Assembly: GCA_945949735.1 (NCBI GenBank)
Contig: CAMFFO010000007.1
Span: 1-36,316, forward strand
DNA from: an uncultured Clostridia bacterium
GTDB lineage: Bacteria > Bacillota > Clostridia > Oscillospirales > Oscillospiraceae
Reading direction: 5' to 3'
Length of the DNA stretch: 36,316 nucleotides
Below are positions 1 to 9,185 of the stretch, in pieces; position 1 is the stretch's first letter, and each line of letters starts with the position of its first letter. The notes under the pieces were generated by a model. The model made no database searches and was not told where the DNA came from. It saw only the letters and a program-made list of their open reading frames with translations. The position numbers and the translations under genes are program-made.

Positions 1-62
1 GTCTGCGGACTGGTTCGCAATGACAGGATACTTTGAGGCGAAGCCGTTCAAACACTAATTTA
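1..62. repeat. Family A repeat, right part, cut by the window edge
   Basis: This is the right arm of a dispersed element: half of a CCAG-NN-TGCG-NN-CTGG hairpin, then TTCGCAATGACAG, a GGCGAAGCCGTTC module and the terminus AAACACTAATTTAT. The terminus overlaps the stop codon of the AraC-type gene. Positions 1-60 are the near-exact reverse complement of 36230-36289, with 58 of 60 bases the same. Confidence 0.85.
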
Positions 63-905
63 TGTGCGTGTTTCCGGGTCTGTGGGAGGTGTTTTCAGGC
101 TGTTCCGGTATTCGCCGGGGGTCATGCCGTAGGTCTGCTTGAATGCCCGGAAGAAGTGATTATAGCCTCCGAAGCCGCCCATCCGGTAGACCTCGGTGAT
201 GGAGTAGCCCTGGGCAATGTACTGTCTGCACAGATCCAGCCGGGCCTTGACGATGTAGCGGTGGACGGTCTGGCCGGTGCGCTTCCTGAACTCCCGGATC
301 AGATGGTGGCGGCTGACGAAGAATTCCCGCTCCAGCGTCTCCAGGGTGATTTCCTCGGTGAGGTGGGCGTGGATGTAGCGGAATACCTGATCCAGGGACA
401 GCTGGTTGTCCCCCCGGTGCCGGGGCTGGGGTCGGTAGGGATCCGCGCTGGCACAGGCACGGAGGGTCAAAGCAAGGAACATCCGGACAGTGGATTGCTC
501 CAGCAGCTCCAGTGCCAGCGGATCCTCCTCCGAGCGCAGGGAAATCAGCTGCATGGCCAGGCTCTTGATCAGCATCACCCGCTGACTCTGGGCGTGGACA
601 ACGGCCACCGGAGCGGGATTGACCTGGAAGCTCCGCAGTAGATCCGTTCCCGGGCCGGAACAGGCATTCACCGTATCCAGAGGGAAGCGCACCCACAGCA
701 CGGTGCCCGGAGCGTTGCCTCCGCCGCCGCGCAGCTCCAGAGCCTGCCGCTGACGGAACACCAGCAGATCGTCCGCCCCCAGAAGCCACTTCCCGCCGGC
801 CCGGAGCAGTCCGTGCAGCACCAGCGCGAAGCCGTATTCCTCCCCCGTGGCAAGCCGCACCCTATCCTTTGGCTCCAGGGTCAGCTGTTTCGCGGAATAG
901 TCCAT
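60..905 (-). CDS. AraC family transcriptional regulator
   Basis: Predicted one-component regulator of 281 residues. The C-terminal part (about 170-268) is a typical AraC double helix-turn-helix: FVSRHHLIREFRKRTG forms the first and GFGGYNHFFRAFKQTYGMTP the second, with the family's conserved end. The N-terminal 150 residues are probably a cupin-like ligand domain, but this is weakly conserved. I chose ATG at 905 because GGGAGG lies six bases upstream; a longer frame reaching 1067 runs through a repeat and is not credible. The gene faces a GPH sugar transporter and an esterase-like hydrolase, so it probably controls them. Its TAA stop lies inside the terminus of the repeat at the window edge. 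The ligand is unknown. Confidence 0.9.
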   Translation of the reverse strand: MDYSAKQLTLEPKDRVRLATGEEYGFALVLHGLLRAGGKWLLGADDLLVFRQRQALELRGGGGNAPGTVLWVRFPLDTVNACSGPGTDLLRSFQVNPAPVAVVHAQSQRVMLIKSLAMQLISLRSEEDPLALELLEQSTVRMFLALTLRACASADPYRPQPRHRGDNQLSLDQVFRYIHAHLTEEITLETLEREFFVSRHHLIREFRKRTGQTVHRYIVKARLDLCRQYIAQGYSITEVYRMGGFGGYNHFFRAFKQTYGMTPGEYRNSLKTPPTDPETRT

Positions 906-929
906 AAGTACCTCCCGTAGCCTCGCGCA

Positions 930-959
930 ATTACAAGACCGGAAATGTTGCAGATACAA
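930..959 (-). promoter_or_regulatory. Possible promoter of the AraC gene
   Basis: On the minus strand TTGTAT (959-954) and TGTAAT (935-930) are separated by 18 bases, about 25 bases before the start codon. The -35 box abuts the repeat that begins at 961. The match to consensus is only moderate. Confidence 0.4.
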
Positions 960-960
960 G

Positions 961-1058
961 AAATTGGTGTTTGTCGCTTCGCCTCCAGGTTTCCTGTCAT
1001 TGCGAGACCAGTCCGCAGACTGGTCTCGCAATGACAGCTTTTTTTCAAACACCAATTT
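961..1058. repeat. Family A repeat, miniature 98-bp form
   Basis: Bounded by AAATTGGTGTTTG (961-973) and CAAACACCAATTT (1046-1058). The core (994-1037) is a perfect 20-bp inverted repeat around a CGCA loop, starting CTGTCATTGCGA. Longer copies carry two such hairpins and a long interior; this one has collapsed to a single hairpin. It lies between the divergent AraC and transporter genes. Confidence 0.9.
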
Positions 1059-1255
1059 TCTTTTCACTCATGCGGAAAAAGACAATATATACAAAAATAG
1101 AACTATAAAATTGTATATATTATTCTATATCCATAATACATCAATTTATGATAGTTTTCAAGCTATTTTTGCATATTATTTTTTTCTTATGGCTCCTATA
1201 ATAAAATTATACGGAATGTGCCTGTCACGTTCACTTTATCATAGGAGGAATCATC
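1059..1255 (+). promoter_or_regulatory. AT-rich control region before the transporter
   Basis: This 200-bp stretch is far richer in A and T than its surroundings. TATAAT stands at 1197-1202 on the plus strand, but no good -35 box lies at the usual distance, which would suit activation by the divergent AraC protein. AGGAGG stands just before the ATG at 1256. I could not identify a convincing AraC operator. Confidence 0.5.
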
Positions 1256-2647
1256 ATGAGCACACCCCCCAACACCCCCGTGCGCAAGTTCAATATGCTT
1301 GACAAGCTGGGCTACACTCTGGGCGACCTGGGCTGCTGCTGCACCGAGCAGTTCCGGGCCATGTACCTGACGGTTTTCTACACCCTGATCCTGAAGGTCA
1401 ACCCCGTCCACATCGGCATTCTGATGCTGATCACCAAGATCTGGGACGCCGTCAACGATCCCATCATCGGCGCCATTGTGGACTCCCGCAGAGCGGGCCC
1501 CAAGGGCAAGTTCATCCCCTGGATCCGGGCCTTCTCCTTCCCCATGGCCGTGCTTTGCGTGCTGGGCTTCGTGAACGTGAGCAACCTGGCCTACGGTCTG
1601 CGTCTGGCTTATATGTTCATCACCTATGTGCTGTATGAGGCCATCTACACCTGCGTCAACGTGCCCTTCGGCACCCTGTCCAGCGTGATGACCGACGAGG
1701 TCAAGCACCGTACCGCCCTGTCCCGCTACCGCTCCATGGGCGGCACCATCTTCATGACCGTCATCGTGTTCGTGGGCCCCATGTTCCTGTATGTGGACAA
1801 CCAGCCCGTGGCTGGCCGCTTCCTGATGCTGGCCGCCATCTTCGCCCTCATCGGCCTGCTGTGCCTGCAGATCACCTGCGTATGGTGCAAGGAGCGGGTT
1901 CAGGTGGTGGAGCGTCCCAAGGGGGAGAAGCTGAACTACGGCAAGGTCATTAAGGAAATCGCCCGGAACCGGGCGCTTCTGGGCGTGATGCTGTTCAGCC
2001 TCATCGGCATGATCGGCGCTTCCATTGTCAACGGCCTGAATACTTACCTGTACAAGGACTACTTCGGCAATGTGAAGATCCAGGCCATCTCCGGTATGCT
2101 GAGCGTCCTGTATGCCATTATCGTTTTCGCCATGACACAGCCCCTGGCCAACAAGCTGGGCAAGAAGGAGTGGTGCTGCTACGGCGCAGGCTTTGCAGCC
2201 CTGGTGTTCCTGGTGCTGCACTTCTTCCCCCTGCGCAGCGCCATGGTATTCATCATCGTCAACGGTATCTGCTACCTGGGCGCTTCCGGTATGCAGGTGC
2301 TGGTGTGGGCTATGGTCAACGACGCCATCGACTACCATGAGCTCCAGACCGGCGAGCGCAACGAGGGCATCGTCTATTCCTCCTATTCCTTCATCCGCAA
2401 GCTGGCCAGCGCCGTTTCCAGCTCCCTGTCCAGCTTTGCCCTGGCCATCATCGGCTACGATGTGAACGCTGCCGTCCAGACCGAGGCGGTCGCCAGTTCC
2501 ATCTGGAAGGGCTACACCCTGATTTACGCCCTGGGCTACGGCCTGGCCGTGTTGGCCCTAGCGCTGCTGTACCCCCTGGGCAAGAAAAAGACCGCGGAAA
2601 TGCTGGACGAGCTGAAGGCCCGCCGCGCTGCCCGCGCGCAGGAGTAA
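1256..2647 (+). CDS. GPH-family (MelB-like) sugar:cation symporter
   Basis: Membrane transporter of 463 residues with about twelve hydrophobic segments, a length typical of the glycoside-pentoside-hexuronide family. The N-terminal hallmark KIWDAVNDPIIGAIVDSR (61-78) is the family's conserved loop with its acidic residues, followed by the basic RAGPKGKFIPW stretch. The C-terminal half has VWAMVNDAIDYHE and GERNEGIVYS, also typical. Start is ATG at 1256 behind AGGAGG. The hydrolase gene begins only 4 bases after its stop, so the two are co-transcribed. By analogy it imports oligosaccharides, glycosides or glucuronides with Na+ or H+; the substrate cannot be read from sequence. The divergent AraC gene is the likely regulator. 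Confidence 0.92.
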   Translation: MSTPPNTPVRKFNMLDKLGYTLGDLGCCCTEQFRAMYLTVFYTLILKVNPVHIGILMLITKIWDAVNDPIIGAIVDSRRAGPKGKFIPWIRAFSFPMAVLCVLGFVNVSNLAYGLRLAYMFITYVLYEAIYTCVNVPFGTLSSVMTDEVKHRTALSRYRSMGGTIFMTVIVFVGPMFLYVDNQPVAGRFLMLAAIFALIGLLCLQITCVWCKERVQVVERPKGEKLNYGKVIKEIARNRALLGVMLFSLIGMIGASIVNGLNTYLYKDYFGNVKIQAISGMLSVLYAIIVFAMTQPLANKLGKKEWCCYGAGFAALVFLVLHFFPLRSAMVFIIVNGICYLGASGMQVLVWAMVNDAIDYHELQTGERNEGIVYSSYSFIRKLASAVSSSLSSFALAIIGYDVNAAVQTEAVASSIWKGYTLIYALGYGLAVLALALLYPLGKKKTAEMLDELKARRAARAQE

Positions 2648-2651
2648 GCCC

Positions 2652-3407
2652 ATGGTAATTCGTCAGTTTTCCATGACAAACCGGGACGGTCACACCCTTC
2701 GGGGTGTGGCCACGGCGCCCGAGGGGGAAGGAAAATTTCCCTGCGTGCTGCTGCTCCACGGTTTTACCGGCAACGCCTGCGGCTATAAGAATCTGAACGT
2801 GATTCTGGCCCGGGCCCTGGCAGAGGCGGGAATCGCCTGTGTCCGCTTCGACTTCTACGGCAACGGCGAAAGCGATGGAGAGTTCGAGGACTGCACCTTC
2901 ACAGGGCTCTACCACGATGCCGAGGATGTGTTCGCATGGATGGCGGCCCAGCCCTTCGCGGATGGGGAGCGGCTGTTCCTTTCGGGACAGAGCATGGGCG
3001 GCTATGTGGCCGCCTCCTGCGCCCCGAAGCTGAAGCCCCGGGGACTGCTCCTGCTGTGCCCGGGAGCCGGGATGTGGTTCGGCGCTGCCCAGCGGGCGGA
3101 TGCCGTGACCCAGAAGGGCCAGGACTGGTTCGACATGGAGGGCCTGAAATACGCGATGGCCTTCAACTATGACATGGCAAGCCACCCGGCCCCCTTTGAG
3201 GAGGCCAAGGGCTACGAGGGAGCAGCTCTGATTCTCCGTGCCTCCGACGATAAGCTGGTGGACGAGCGCACCTGTGAAGCCTACCGGGCCTGCTACTCCG
3301 AGGCAAAGGTGGTCACCGTGGAGGGCGGCGGACACAACTTCGCCTCCATCCCCGCCCGCAAAGCCGTGGCGGAGGAAATGATCGCTTTTGTAAAAGCCAA
3401 TATCTAA
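2652..3407 (+). CDS. Alpha/beta hydrolase, feruloyl/cinnamoyl-esterase-like
   Basis: Soluble serine hydrolase of 251 residues without a signal peptide. The oxyanion-loop motif HGFTG is at 36-40, the nucleophile elbow GQSMGG places Ser114, and the rest of the triad is Asp199/Asp200 in RASDDKLV and His228 in GGGHNF. The segment RFDFYGNGESDGEFED (65-80) resembles cytoplasmic cinnamoyl esterases of gut Bacillota such as Butyrivibrio Est1E. It starts 4 bases after the sugar transporter and ends at a strong terminator. A plausible role is removing feruloyl or acetyl groups from imported plant oligosaccharides. The fold and triad are clear; the substrate is inference. Confidence 0.88.
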   Translation: MVIRQFSMTNRDGHTLRGVATAPEGEGKFPCVLLLHGFTGNACGYKNLNVILARALAEAGIACVRFDFYGNGESDGEFEDCTFTGLYHDAEDVFAWMAAQPFADGERLFLSGQSMGGYVAASCAPKLKPRGLLLLCPGAGMWFGAAQRADAVTQKGQDWFDMEGLKYAMAFNYDMASHPAPFEEAKGYEGAALILRASDDKLVDERTCEAYRACYSEAKVVTVEGGGHNFASIPARKAVAEEMIAFVKANI

Positions 3408-3410
3408 GGC

Positions 3411-3438
3411 AACGAGGGGCCCCAAGGCCCCTCGTTTT
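3411..3438 (+). terminator. Rho-independent terminator after the hydrolase
   Basis: A perfect 10-bp GC-rich stem (ACGAGGGGCC with GGCCCCTCGT, 3412-3421 and 3426-3435) closes a CCAA loop and is followed by a short T run. It begins a few bases after the hydrolase stop. Confidence 0.9.
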
Positions 3439-3461
3439 GCGCTGCTAAGGCTCCGACAGAC

Positions 3462-3709
3462 AAATTGGTGTTTGTCGCTGCGTGTCAAAGTTTCCTGTCA
3501 TTGTGAGACCAGTCCGCAGACTGGTCGTGGCAATCCCCCGGTTGAAAGGAACCAGGTAACGATTACCACCAGAAATCGCAACGTTTCCCAGCTCTGTAGG
3601 ACAGTTGTCGATACATTTTCCCACTAACCGGGGGATTGCCACACCAGTGTGCGCACTGGTTCGCAATGACAGGAAACTTGAAGGCGAAGCCGTTCAAACA
3701 CCAATTTAT
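3462..3709. repeat. Family A repeat, full length
   Basis: Termini AAATTGGTGTTTG (3462-3474) and CAAACACCAATTTAT (3695-3709). Inside are CTGTCATTGTGAGA, hairpin CCAGTC-CGCA-GACTGG, GGCAATCCCCCGGTT, a variable middle, the complementary AACCGGGGGATTGCC, hairpin CCAGTG-TGCG-CACTGG, and CGCAATGACAG. It fills the space between the convergent hydrolase and lipoprotein genes. Confidence 0.9.
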
Positions 3710-3770
3710 CTGTATTTCCCGGGAAATCGGAACCCCCGGGGGCGATGCCCTCCGGGGGATGATGGAGTGG

Positions 3771-4454
3771 TTACGGAATATAGATACGGTGCATTTCAAT
3801 GATTTTACCGTTTTCAATACGGATGGTGGTGTTGTAGGGGGTGAAATCGTAGTCGATTCCGGTGCCCTCCACCAGGAAATCGCCGGGGTAGAAGGTCTTC
3901 TCTTCTCCGGGCACCGAGGAATCGGTAAAGAGGAAGTCCGGGGATACCCGGATCACCGCCTCGCCCAGAGCATAGTAGGCCGGGTGATCGTTGGCCTCCG
4001 TCACATAGTAGACACCGTCCTCCCGGGTGCGAAGCTCCAGAGTGCCATTGACAATCACCGCGCCGGAGTCCGGCTTGTCCAGGGAGCTGACCGTGACCTG
4101 CTCCCCCTGAAGCACCAGGATGTCCCCCGGGGCAAGGGCCGCGATGTCCGCAAGATCGTACAGGTCATAGGTATAGACCGTTACCTTCATCTGCATGGCG
4201 CCTTCGTCATCCACATAGGCATCCCCTTGCGCAAGGGAGACCGCCAGGGTGCCGTCCTCCGGCGCGTCCAGGTTGATGGTCTGGGGCAAGGGGGACACAA
4301 TCACCGGTTCGGCAGTGGATTCAGGTTCGGAGGCAGTCTCCGCGGCGGTGGTTTCGGTCACCGGAGCGGCGGTCTCCGTGGGCGCAGGCTCCGTTTTGGA
4401 GCACCCAGCCATCAGACAGCAAAGCGCGAGAAACAGTATAATCAGCTTTTTCAT
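3771..4454 (-). CDS. Lipoprotein of unknown function
   Basis: Predicted secreted lipoprotein of 227 residues. It has a positively charged start (MKK), a hydrophobic stretch and lipobox LMAGC with the lipidated Cys at 18. A Thr/Glu/Pro-rich linker (about 20-65) is followed by an acidic, beta-rich domain containing VSLAQGDAYVDDEGAM and similar. I do not recognise a family. Start ATG at 4454 is favoured over an upstream frame because AAAAGGAG lies just ahead and the signal peptide begins there. The upstream side is occupied by a family B repeat, so the promoter must lie in or beyond that element. Probably an extracellular or cell-wall-associated protein. Confidence 0.75.
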   Translation of the reverse strand: MKKLIILFLALCCLMAGCSKTEPAPTETAAPVTETTAAETASEPESTAEPVIVSPLPQTINLDAPEDGTLAVSLAQGDAYVDDEGAMQMKVTVYTYDLYDLADIAALAPGDILVLQGEQVTVSSLDKPDSGAVIVNGTLELRTREDGVYYVTEANDHPAYYALGEAVIRVSPDFLFTDSSVPGEEKTFYPGDFLVEGTGIDYDFTPYNTTIRIENGKIIEMHRIYIP

Positions 4455-4480
4455 AACAGACTCCTTTTTGAGAATGGGAT

Positions 4481-4653
4481 GGTGTTTGCAGATTCCCAAA
4501 CACGTTGCATGGCTACCGTAGGGGCGGCTATTAGCCGCCCGAAACGTTCAAGTTTCTGAGCGATTCCGATAAACGGAAGCACTTTCGTTGACGAAACGAA
4601 AGCGGGCGGCTAATAGCCGCCCCTACGGTGGCATCCTGCAAACACCCATTTAT
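4481..4653. repeat. Family B repeat within terminus modules
   Basis: The core has perfect 26-bp inverted arms (4515-4540 and 4604-4629) beginning ACCGTAGGGGCGGC; each arm is itself palindromic (GGCGGCTA-T-TAGCCGCC). The flanks are GGTGTTTGCAG on the left and CTGCAAACACCCATTTAT on the right, a variant of the terminus used by families A, C and E. It lies directly upstream of the lipoprotein gene. Confidence 0.9.
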
Positions 4654-4671
4654 CAGGTTTTCGGTGATTTC

Positions 4672-5292
4672 TTAATCGAACAGGGGCAGGCGGTAGATGC
4701 AGTCGGAGATGGGGGTTCGGACAAGGACGATGGTGAGCAGCGGGATCAGGATGGATACGGTCAGGCTGAGACTGTCGCTGACATTGAAGGTTCCGGGGGC
4801 CGGCTCCCGGGCCCATTTTTTATGGAAAAAAATCCAGGCAAGGAAATAGCCAAGGAGCGCGCCCAAGGTGTTCATCAGCAGATCGTCCACGTCCGTTGCC
4901 CGGAAGCAGAACATCTGGAGGATCTCGATGGTCAGCGACAGCAAAAAGCCCGCCAGGGTGGTGACGCTCCATTTCCGGCAGCCGCGCCAGAGCACCGGCA
5001 GCAGAAAGCCGAAGGGCGCGAACATCACCGTGTTGAGGACACGCTGAACCCCCAGCCAGTGGGTTTCGTCGGAGAAGGGGATCAGGCTGATATTGGGCTC
5101 CCAACGGATGTACTGGGCGGCGGGGATGCCCACCACGTCGAACATTTCGCAAAGGTACAGCACAAACAGGCCGGACAGCACATACCGCGTCCAGCCCCGT
5201 TCCCCGCGAAAACGCTGAAACAGCCACACCAGCGGCACCGCCACAACGGCGGCACTGAGAACATCCACCAGGGAATACAGAAGAAAACGCAT
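4672..5292 (-). CDS. VanZ-like family membrane protein
   Basis: Integral membrane protein of 206 residues with several hydrophobic segments. The VanZ-like core is clear: NTVMFAPFGFLLP (87-99), EILQMF (123-128) and DVDDLLMNTLGALLGY (134-149). Start ATG at 5292 has GGAGG about eight bases ahead. In enterococci VanZ gives low-level teicoplanin resistance, but most members are uncharacterised and no van genes accompany this one, so resistance should not be assumed. Repeats lie on both sides and it appears monocistronic. Confidence 0.88.
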   Translation of the reverse strand: MRFLLYSLVDVLSAAVVAVPLVWLFQRFRGERGWTRYVLSGLFVLYLCEMFDVVGIPAAQYIRWEPNISLIPFSDETHWLGVQRVLNTVMFAPFGFLLPVLWRGCRKWSVTTLAGFLLSLTIEILQMFCFRATDVDDLLMNTLGALLGYFLAWIFFHKKWAREPAPGTFNVSDSLSLTVSILIPLLTIVLVRTPISDCIYRLPLFD

Positions 5293-5323
5293 CTAGAAAC
5301 CTCCAGGGGGGGAAAGAATGGAT

Positions 5324-5538
5324 GATAAATTGTTGTTTACAAGTGCGCACCTGAAAAAATACTGTCATTGCGAGCCAGTGCGCACACTGGCGTGGCAATC
5401 CCCCGGTTAGAGGGGAAATGTATCGAAAACGGACAAACGCCCTAACGAACCGTCCTGAATTGTTGGGGGATTGCCACACCAGCGTGCGCGCTGGTTCGCA
5501 ATGACAGTTCTTTTTTAGTGCGCTAAACAACAATGTAT
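5324..5538. repeat. Family A repeat, subtype with TTGTTGTTT termini
   Basis: The termini read ATAAATTGTTGTTTA on the left and AAACAACAATGTAT on the right, differing from the common TTGGTGTTT. Left hairpin CCAGTG-CGCA-CACTGG, right hairpin CCAGCG-TGCG-CGCTGG. The middle (AACGGACAAACGCCCTAACG) is shared only with the copy at 8460-8672, so terminus and interior define a subfamily together. Confidence 0.88.
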
Positions 5539-5597
5539 ATCGCTATTCTACCCGATGGCCTCCCTTTTGGCAAATTAAGTTTTTCCTAAGAATGGAA

Positions 5598-5624
5598 CCC
5601 CCCTCCGGCGGGGCCGGAAGGGGG
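5598..5624 (-). terminator. Hairpin downstream of groEL
   Basis: CCCCC-T-CCGGC pairs with GCCGG-AA-GGGGG just after the groEL stop. Read in the groEL direction it is followed by only a weak T-rich stretch, so it may end transcription or protect the 3' end of the mRNA. Confidence 0.5.
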
Positions 5625-5645
5625 CAAGGATTGGGGAAGGGGGAA

Positions 5646-7570
<1,925 letters not shown>

Positions 7571-7641
7571 GGGATTACCTCCATACAGATTGTATTTAGA
7601 TCGCCGGCACCCCGAAGGGCGTCTGCATACATCTACGGTAT

Positions 7642-7668
7642 TTAGCACTCTTACTTCCTGAGTGCTAA
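7642..7668 (-). promoter_or_regulatory. CIRCE operator (HrcA binding site)
   Basis: TTAGCACTC, nine bases, GAGTGCTAA: a perfect match to the CIRCE inverted repeat bound by the heat-shock repressor HrcA. It sits over the expected transcription start of groES, about 70 bases before the start codon. HrcA itself is not in this window. Confidence 0.97.
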
Positions 7669-7671
7669 TAC

Positions 7672-7700
7672 ACTATACCCCAATCCATGGAAAAAAGCAA
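7672..7700 (-). promoter_or_regulatory. Sigma-A-type promoter of groES-groEL
   Basis: On the minus strand TTGCTT (7700-7695) and TATAGT (7677-7672) are separated by exactly 17 bases. The start would fall near 7665, inside the CIRCE operator, so HrcA binding would block transcription directly. Confidence 0.8.
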
Positions 7701-7729
7701 GGGGCAAAAATGGAAAATCCGTAAATAAT

Positions 7730-8422
7730 TTATGAACCCGGGGCGTCCAGAACAACCGGGACAAAGGTTTGTATTTCCATGGCGCTTTCCGTGACCCGGC
7801 AGTCCACGGCCAGAACATGAACGCCTCCCGCCGCGGCCCGGCGGAGGGCCTCCCCAAACCCGGGATCGGTGGCGTCGTTGGGGTGGAGATACCGGACGGG
7901 GGACATCTGGATGACGAAGAGGACATAGGCCCCGTAGCCCTCCTGGGCCGCCCGCAGCAGGCCCCGCAGGTGCTTGGCCCCCCGCTCCGTGGGGGCGTCG
8001 GGGAAAGCGCAGACCCCCTGGTTCTCCAGGGTGACCCCCTTGACCTCCAGAAAGCACTGCCTGCCGTCCTTGGTGAAGGACAGGTCAAACCGGGAATCCC
8101 CATGGACGGTCTCCCGGCGGAGGTTCTCAATTTCCCCCAGCCCTCCGGCACGGAGCCATTCCCCGGCGGCAGTGTTGGGGGCCTGGGAGTCCATGTTGAT
8201 GAGAAGATCGCCCTTTTGAACGGTGATCAGGTCGTACTTTGTTTTCCGGGCGGGGTTGTCGGAGCGCTGGCACCAGACCCTTGCCCCCGGGGGCAGCAGC
8301 TCCCGGCAGCGGCCGGTGTTCTTGACGTGGACAATTTCCGTTTGCCCGTCGATTTCCACATGGGCAATGAAGCGGTTGGGCCGGGAAAGAAAAATCCCGG
8401 GAACCATATTGGCATAAAACAT
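7730..8422 (-). CDS. sfsA: SfsA (sugar fermentation stimulation protein) homologue
   Basis: Protein of 230 residues, close to the 234 of E. coli SfsA. Conserved family motifs are present: HVKNTGRCRELL near the start (OB-like DNA-binding part) and SRFDLSF followed by FLEVKGVTLE, a PD-(D/E)xK nuclease-like centre. Its cellular role is unsettled; in E. coli it is a DNA-binding protein linked to maltose metabolism. Start ATG at 8422 has AAAGGAG upstream. Its stop lies only about 30 bases before the groES promoter, with no clear terminator between, so some read-through into groES is possible. Confidence 0.95.
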   Translation of the reverse strand: MFYANMVPGIFLSRPNRFIAHVEIDGQTEIVHVKNTGRCRELLPPGARVWCQRSDNPARKTKYDLITVQKGDLLINMDSQAPNTAAGEWLRAGGLGEIENLRRETVHGDSRFDLSFTKDGRQCFLEVKGVTLENQGVCAFPDAPTERGAKHLRGLLRAAQEGYGAYVLFVIQMSPVRYLHPNDATDPGFGEALRRAAAGGVHVLAVDCRVTESAMEIQTFVPVVLDAPGS

Positions 8423-8459
8423 GAGGCGCGCTCCTTTCCGATTTTAGCGCTCTGGGCGA

Positions 8460-8672
8460 CAAATTGTTTTTTACGCGTGCGCACCCGAAAAAATGCTGTC
8501 ATTGCGAGCCAGTGCGCACACTGGCGTGGCAATCCCCCGGATATTCCGGAATCTTCGAAAAACGGACAAACGCCCTAACAAACCGTCCTGAATTGTTGGG
8601 GGATTGCCACACCAGTCTGCGGACTGGTTCGCAATGACAGTTCTTTTTTAGTACGCTAAACAACAATTTATC
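8460..8672. repeat. Family A repeat, subtype with TTGTTGTTT termini
   Basis: Left terminus CAAATTGTTTTTTAC, right terminus AAACAACAATTTAT. Left hairpin CCAGTG-CGCA-CACTGG, right hairpin CCAGTC-TGCG-GACTGG. The interior matches the copy at 5324-5538. It lies between sfsA and tRNA-Val. Confidence 0.88.
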
Positions 8673-8693
8673 ATTCTGATGAAGCAGCGGGAG

Positions 8694-8726
8694 ACAAAAA
8701 AATAGCATCCCGGTTGGGATGCTATT
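8694..8726 (-). terminator. Terminator of tRNA-Val
   Basis: In the tRNA direction, a perfect 11-bp stem AATAGCATCCC with GGGATGCTATT (8701-8711 and 8716-8726) closes a four-base loop and is followed by a run of seven or eight T. It begins a few bases past the CCA end. Confidence 0.92.
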
Positions 8727-8732
8727 TTCATT

Positions 8733-8809
8733 TGGTGGAGACAACAGGACTCGAACCTGTGACCTCATGCGTGTGAAGCATGCGCTCTAACCAGCTGAGC
8801 TATGCCTCC
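8733..8809 (-). tRNA. tRNA-Val (anticodon CAC), CCA encoded
   Basis: The minus strand gives a full cloverleaf. The acceptor GGAGGCA pairs with TGTCTCC (one G-U), the D arm is GCTC-AGCTGGTTA-GAGC, the anticodon stem CATGC/GCATG holds loop TTCACAC with anticodon CAC (reads GUG, valine), and the T arm is ACAGG-TTCGAGT-CCTGT. Discriminator A is followed by an encoded CCA. It has its own promoter and terminator, so it is a single-gene unit. Confidence 0.97.
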
Positions 8810-8826
8810 ATACCGGAACAGGTAGA

Positions 8827-8854
8827 ATTATATCATAGATTTCGGAAATGTCAA
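8827..8854 (-). promoter_or_regulatory. Strong promoter of tRNA-Val
   Basis: On the minus strand a perfect TTGACA (8854-8849) and a perfect TATAAT (8832-8827) are 16 bases apart, with the extended TGA before the -10. The predicted start is about 10 bases before the mature tRNA. Confidence 0.92.
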
Positions 8855-8931
8855 CCTTTTTTTCGTGCCGGTTGGAAAATAGCCGGTTATCCACAATCAT
8901 GGCGGGCTCCTTTGATATGGGGATAGAACGG

Positions 8932-9167
8932 TAAATTGGTGTTTGTCGAATTCTTGCTGTCATTGCGAGCCAGTCCGCAGACTGGTGTGGCAATCCCCCG
9001 GTCCCATGGAACCAGGTAACGATTACCACCAAAAATCGTGGGAGTTCCCATTTTTTGGGTGCTTTTCGGTACATTTCCCCACTAACCGGGGGATTGCCAC
9101 GCCAGTGTGCGCACTGGCTCGCAATGACAGCATTTTTTCGGGTGCGCACGCGTAAACACCAATTTAT
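8932..9167. repeat. Family A repeat, full length
   Basis: Termini AAATTGGTGTTTG on the left and TAAACACCAATTTAT on the right. Left hairpin CCAGTC-CGCA-GACTGG, right hairpin CCAGTG-TGCG-CACTGG, with the inner stem GGCAATCCCCCGGT paired to ACCGGGGGATTGCC. It ends 19 bases from the stop of the ABC permease and probably acts as its 3' structure; no other terminator is seen there. Confidence 0.9.
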
Positions 9168-9185
9168 CGCCTTGCGGAAAACTGC

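Noticed and set aside
4672..5292. Glycopeptide resistance locus (VanZ-like plus VanY-like)
   Set aside because: The two genes are 9 kb apart and no vanH, vanA, vanX, vanR or vanS is present; both families have many members unrelated to resistance.
8460..9155. Short frames reading QCAHW, SADW-AMT, AKPFKHQFI and similar
   Set aside because: These phrases recur wherever a family A or C repeat occurs and in both orientations, so they are translations of the repeats and not genes.
8460..9167. Repeats as integron attC cassettes
   Set aside because: The folded arms are suggestive, but there is no integrase, no head-to-tail gene-cassette layout and no attC core triplets; the elements lie between ordinary operons in both orientations.
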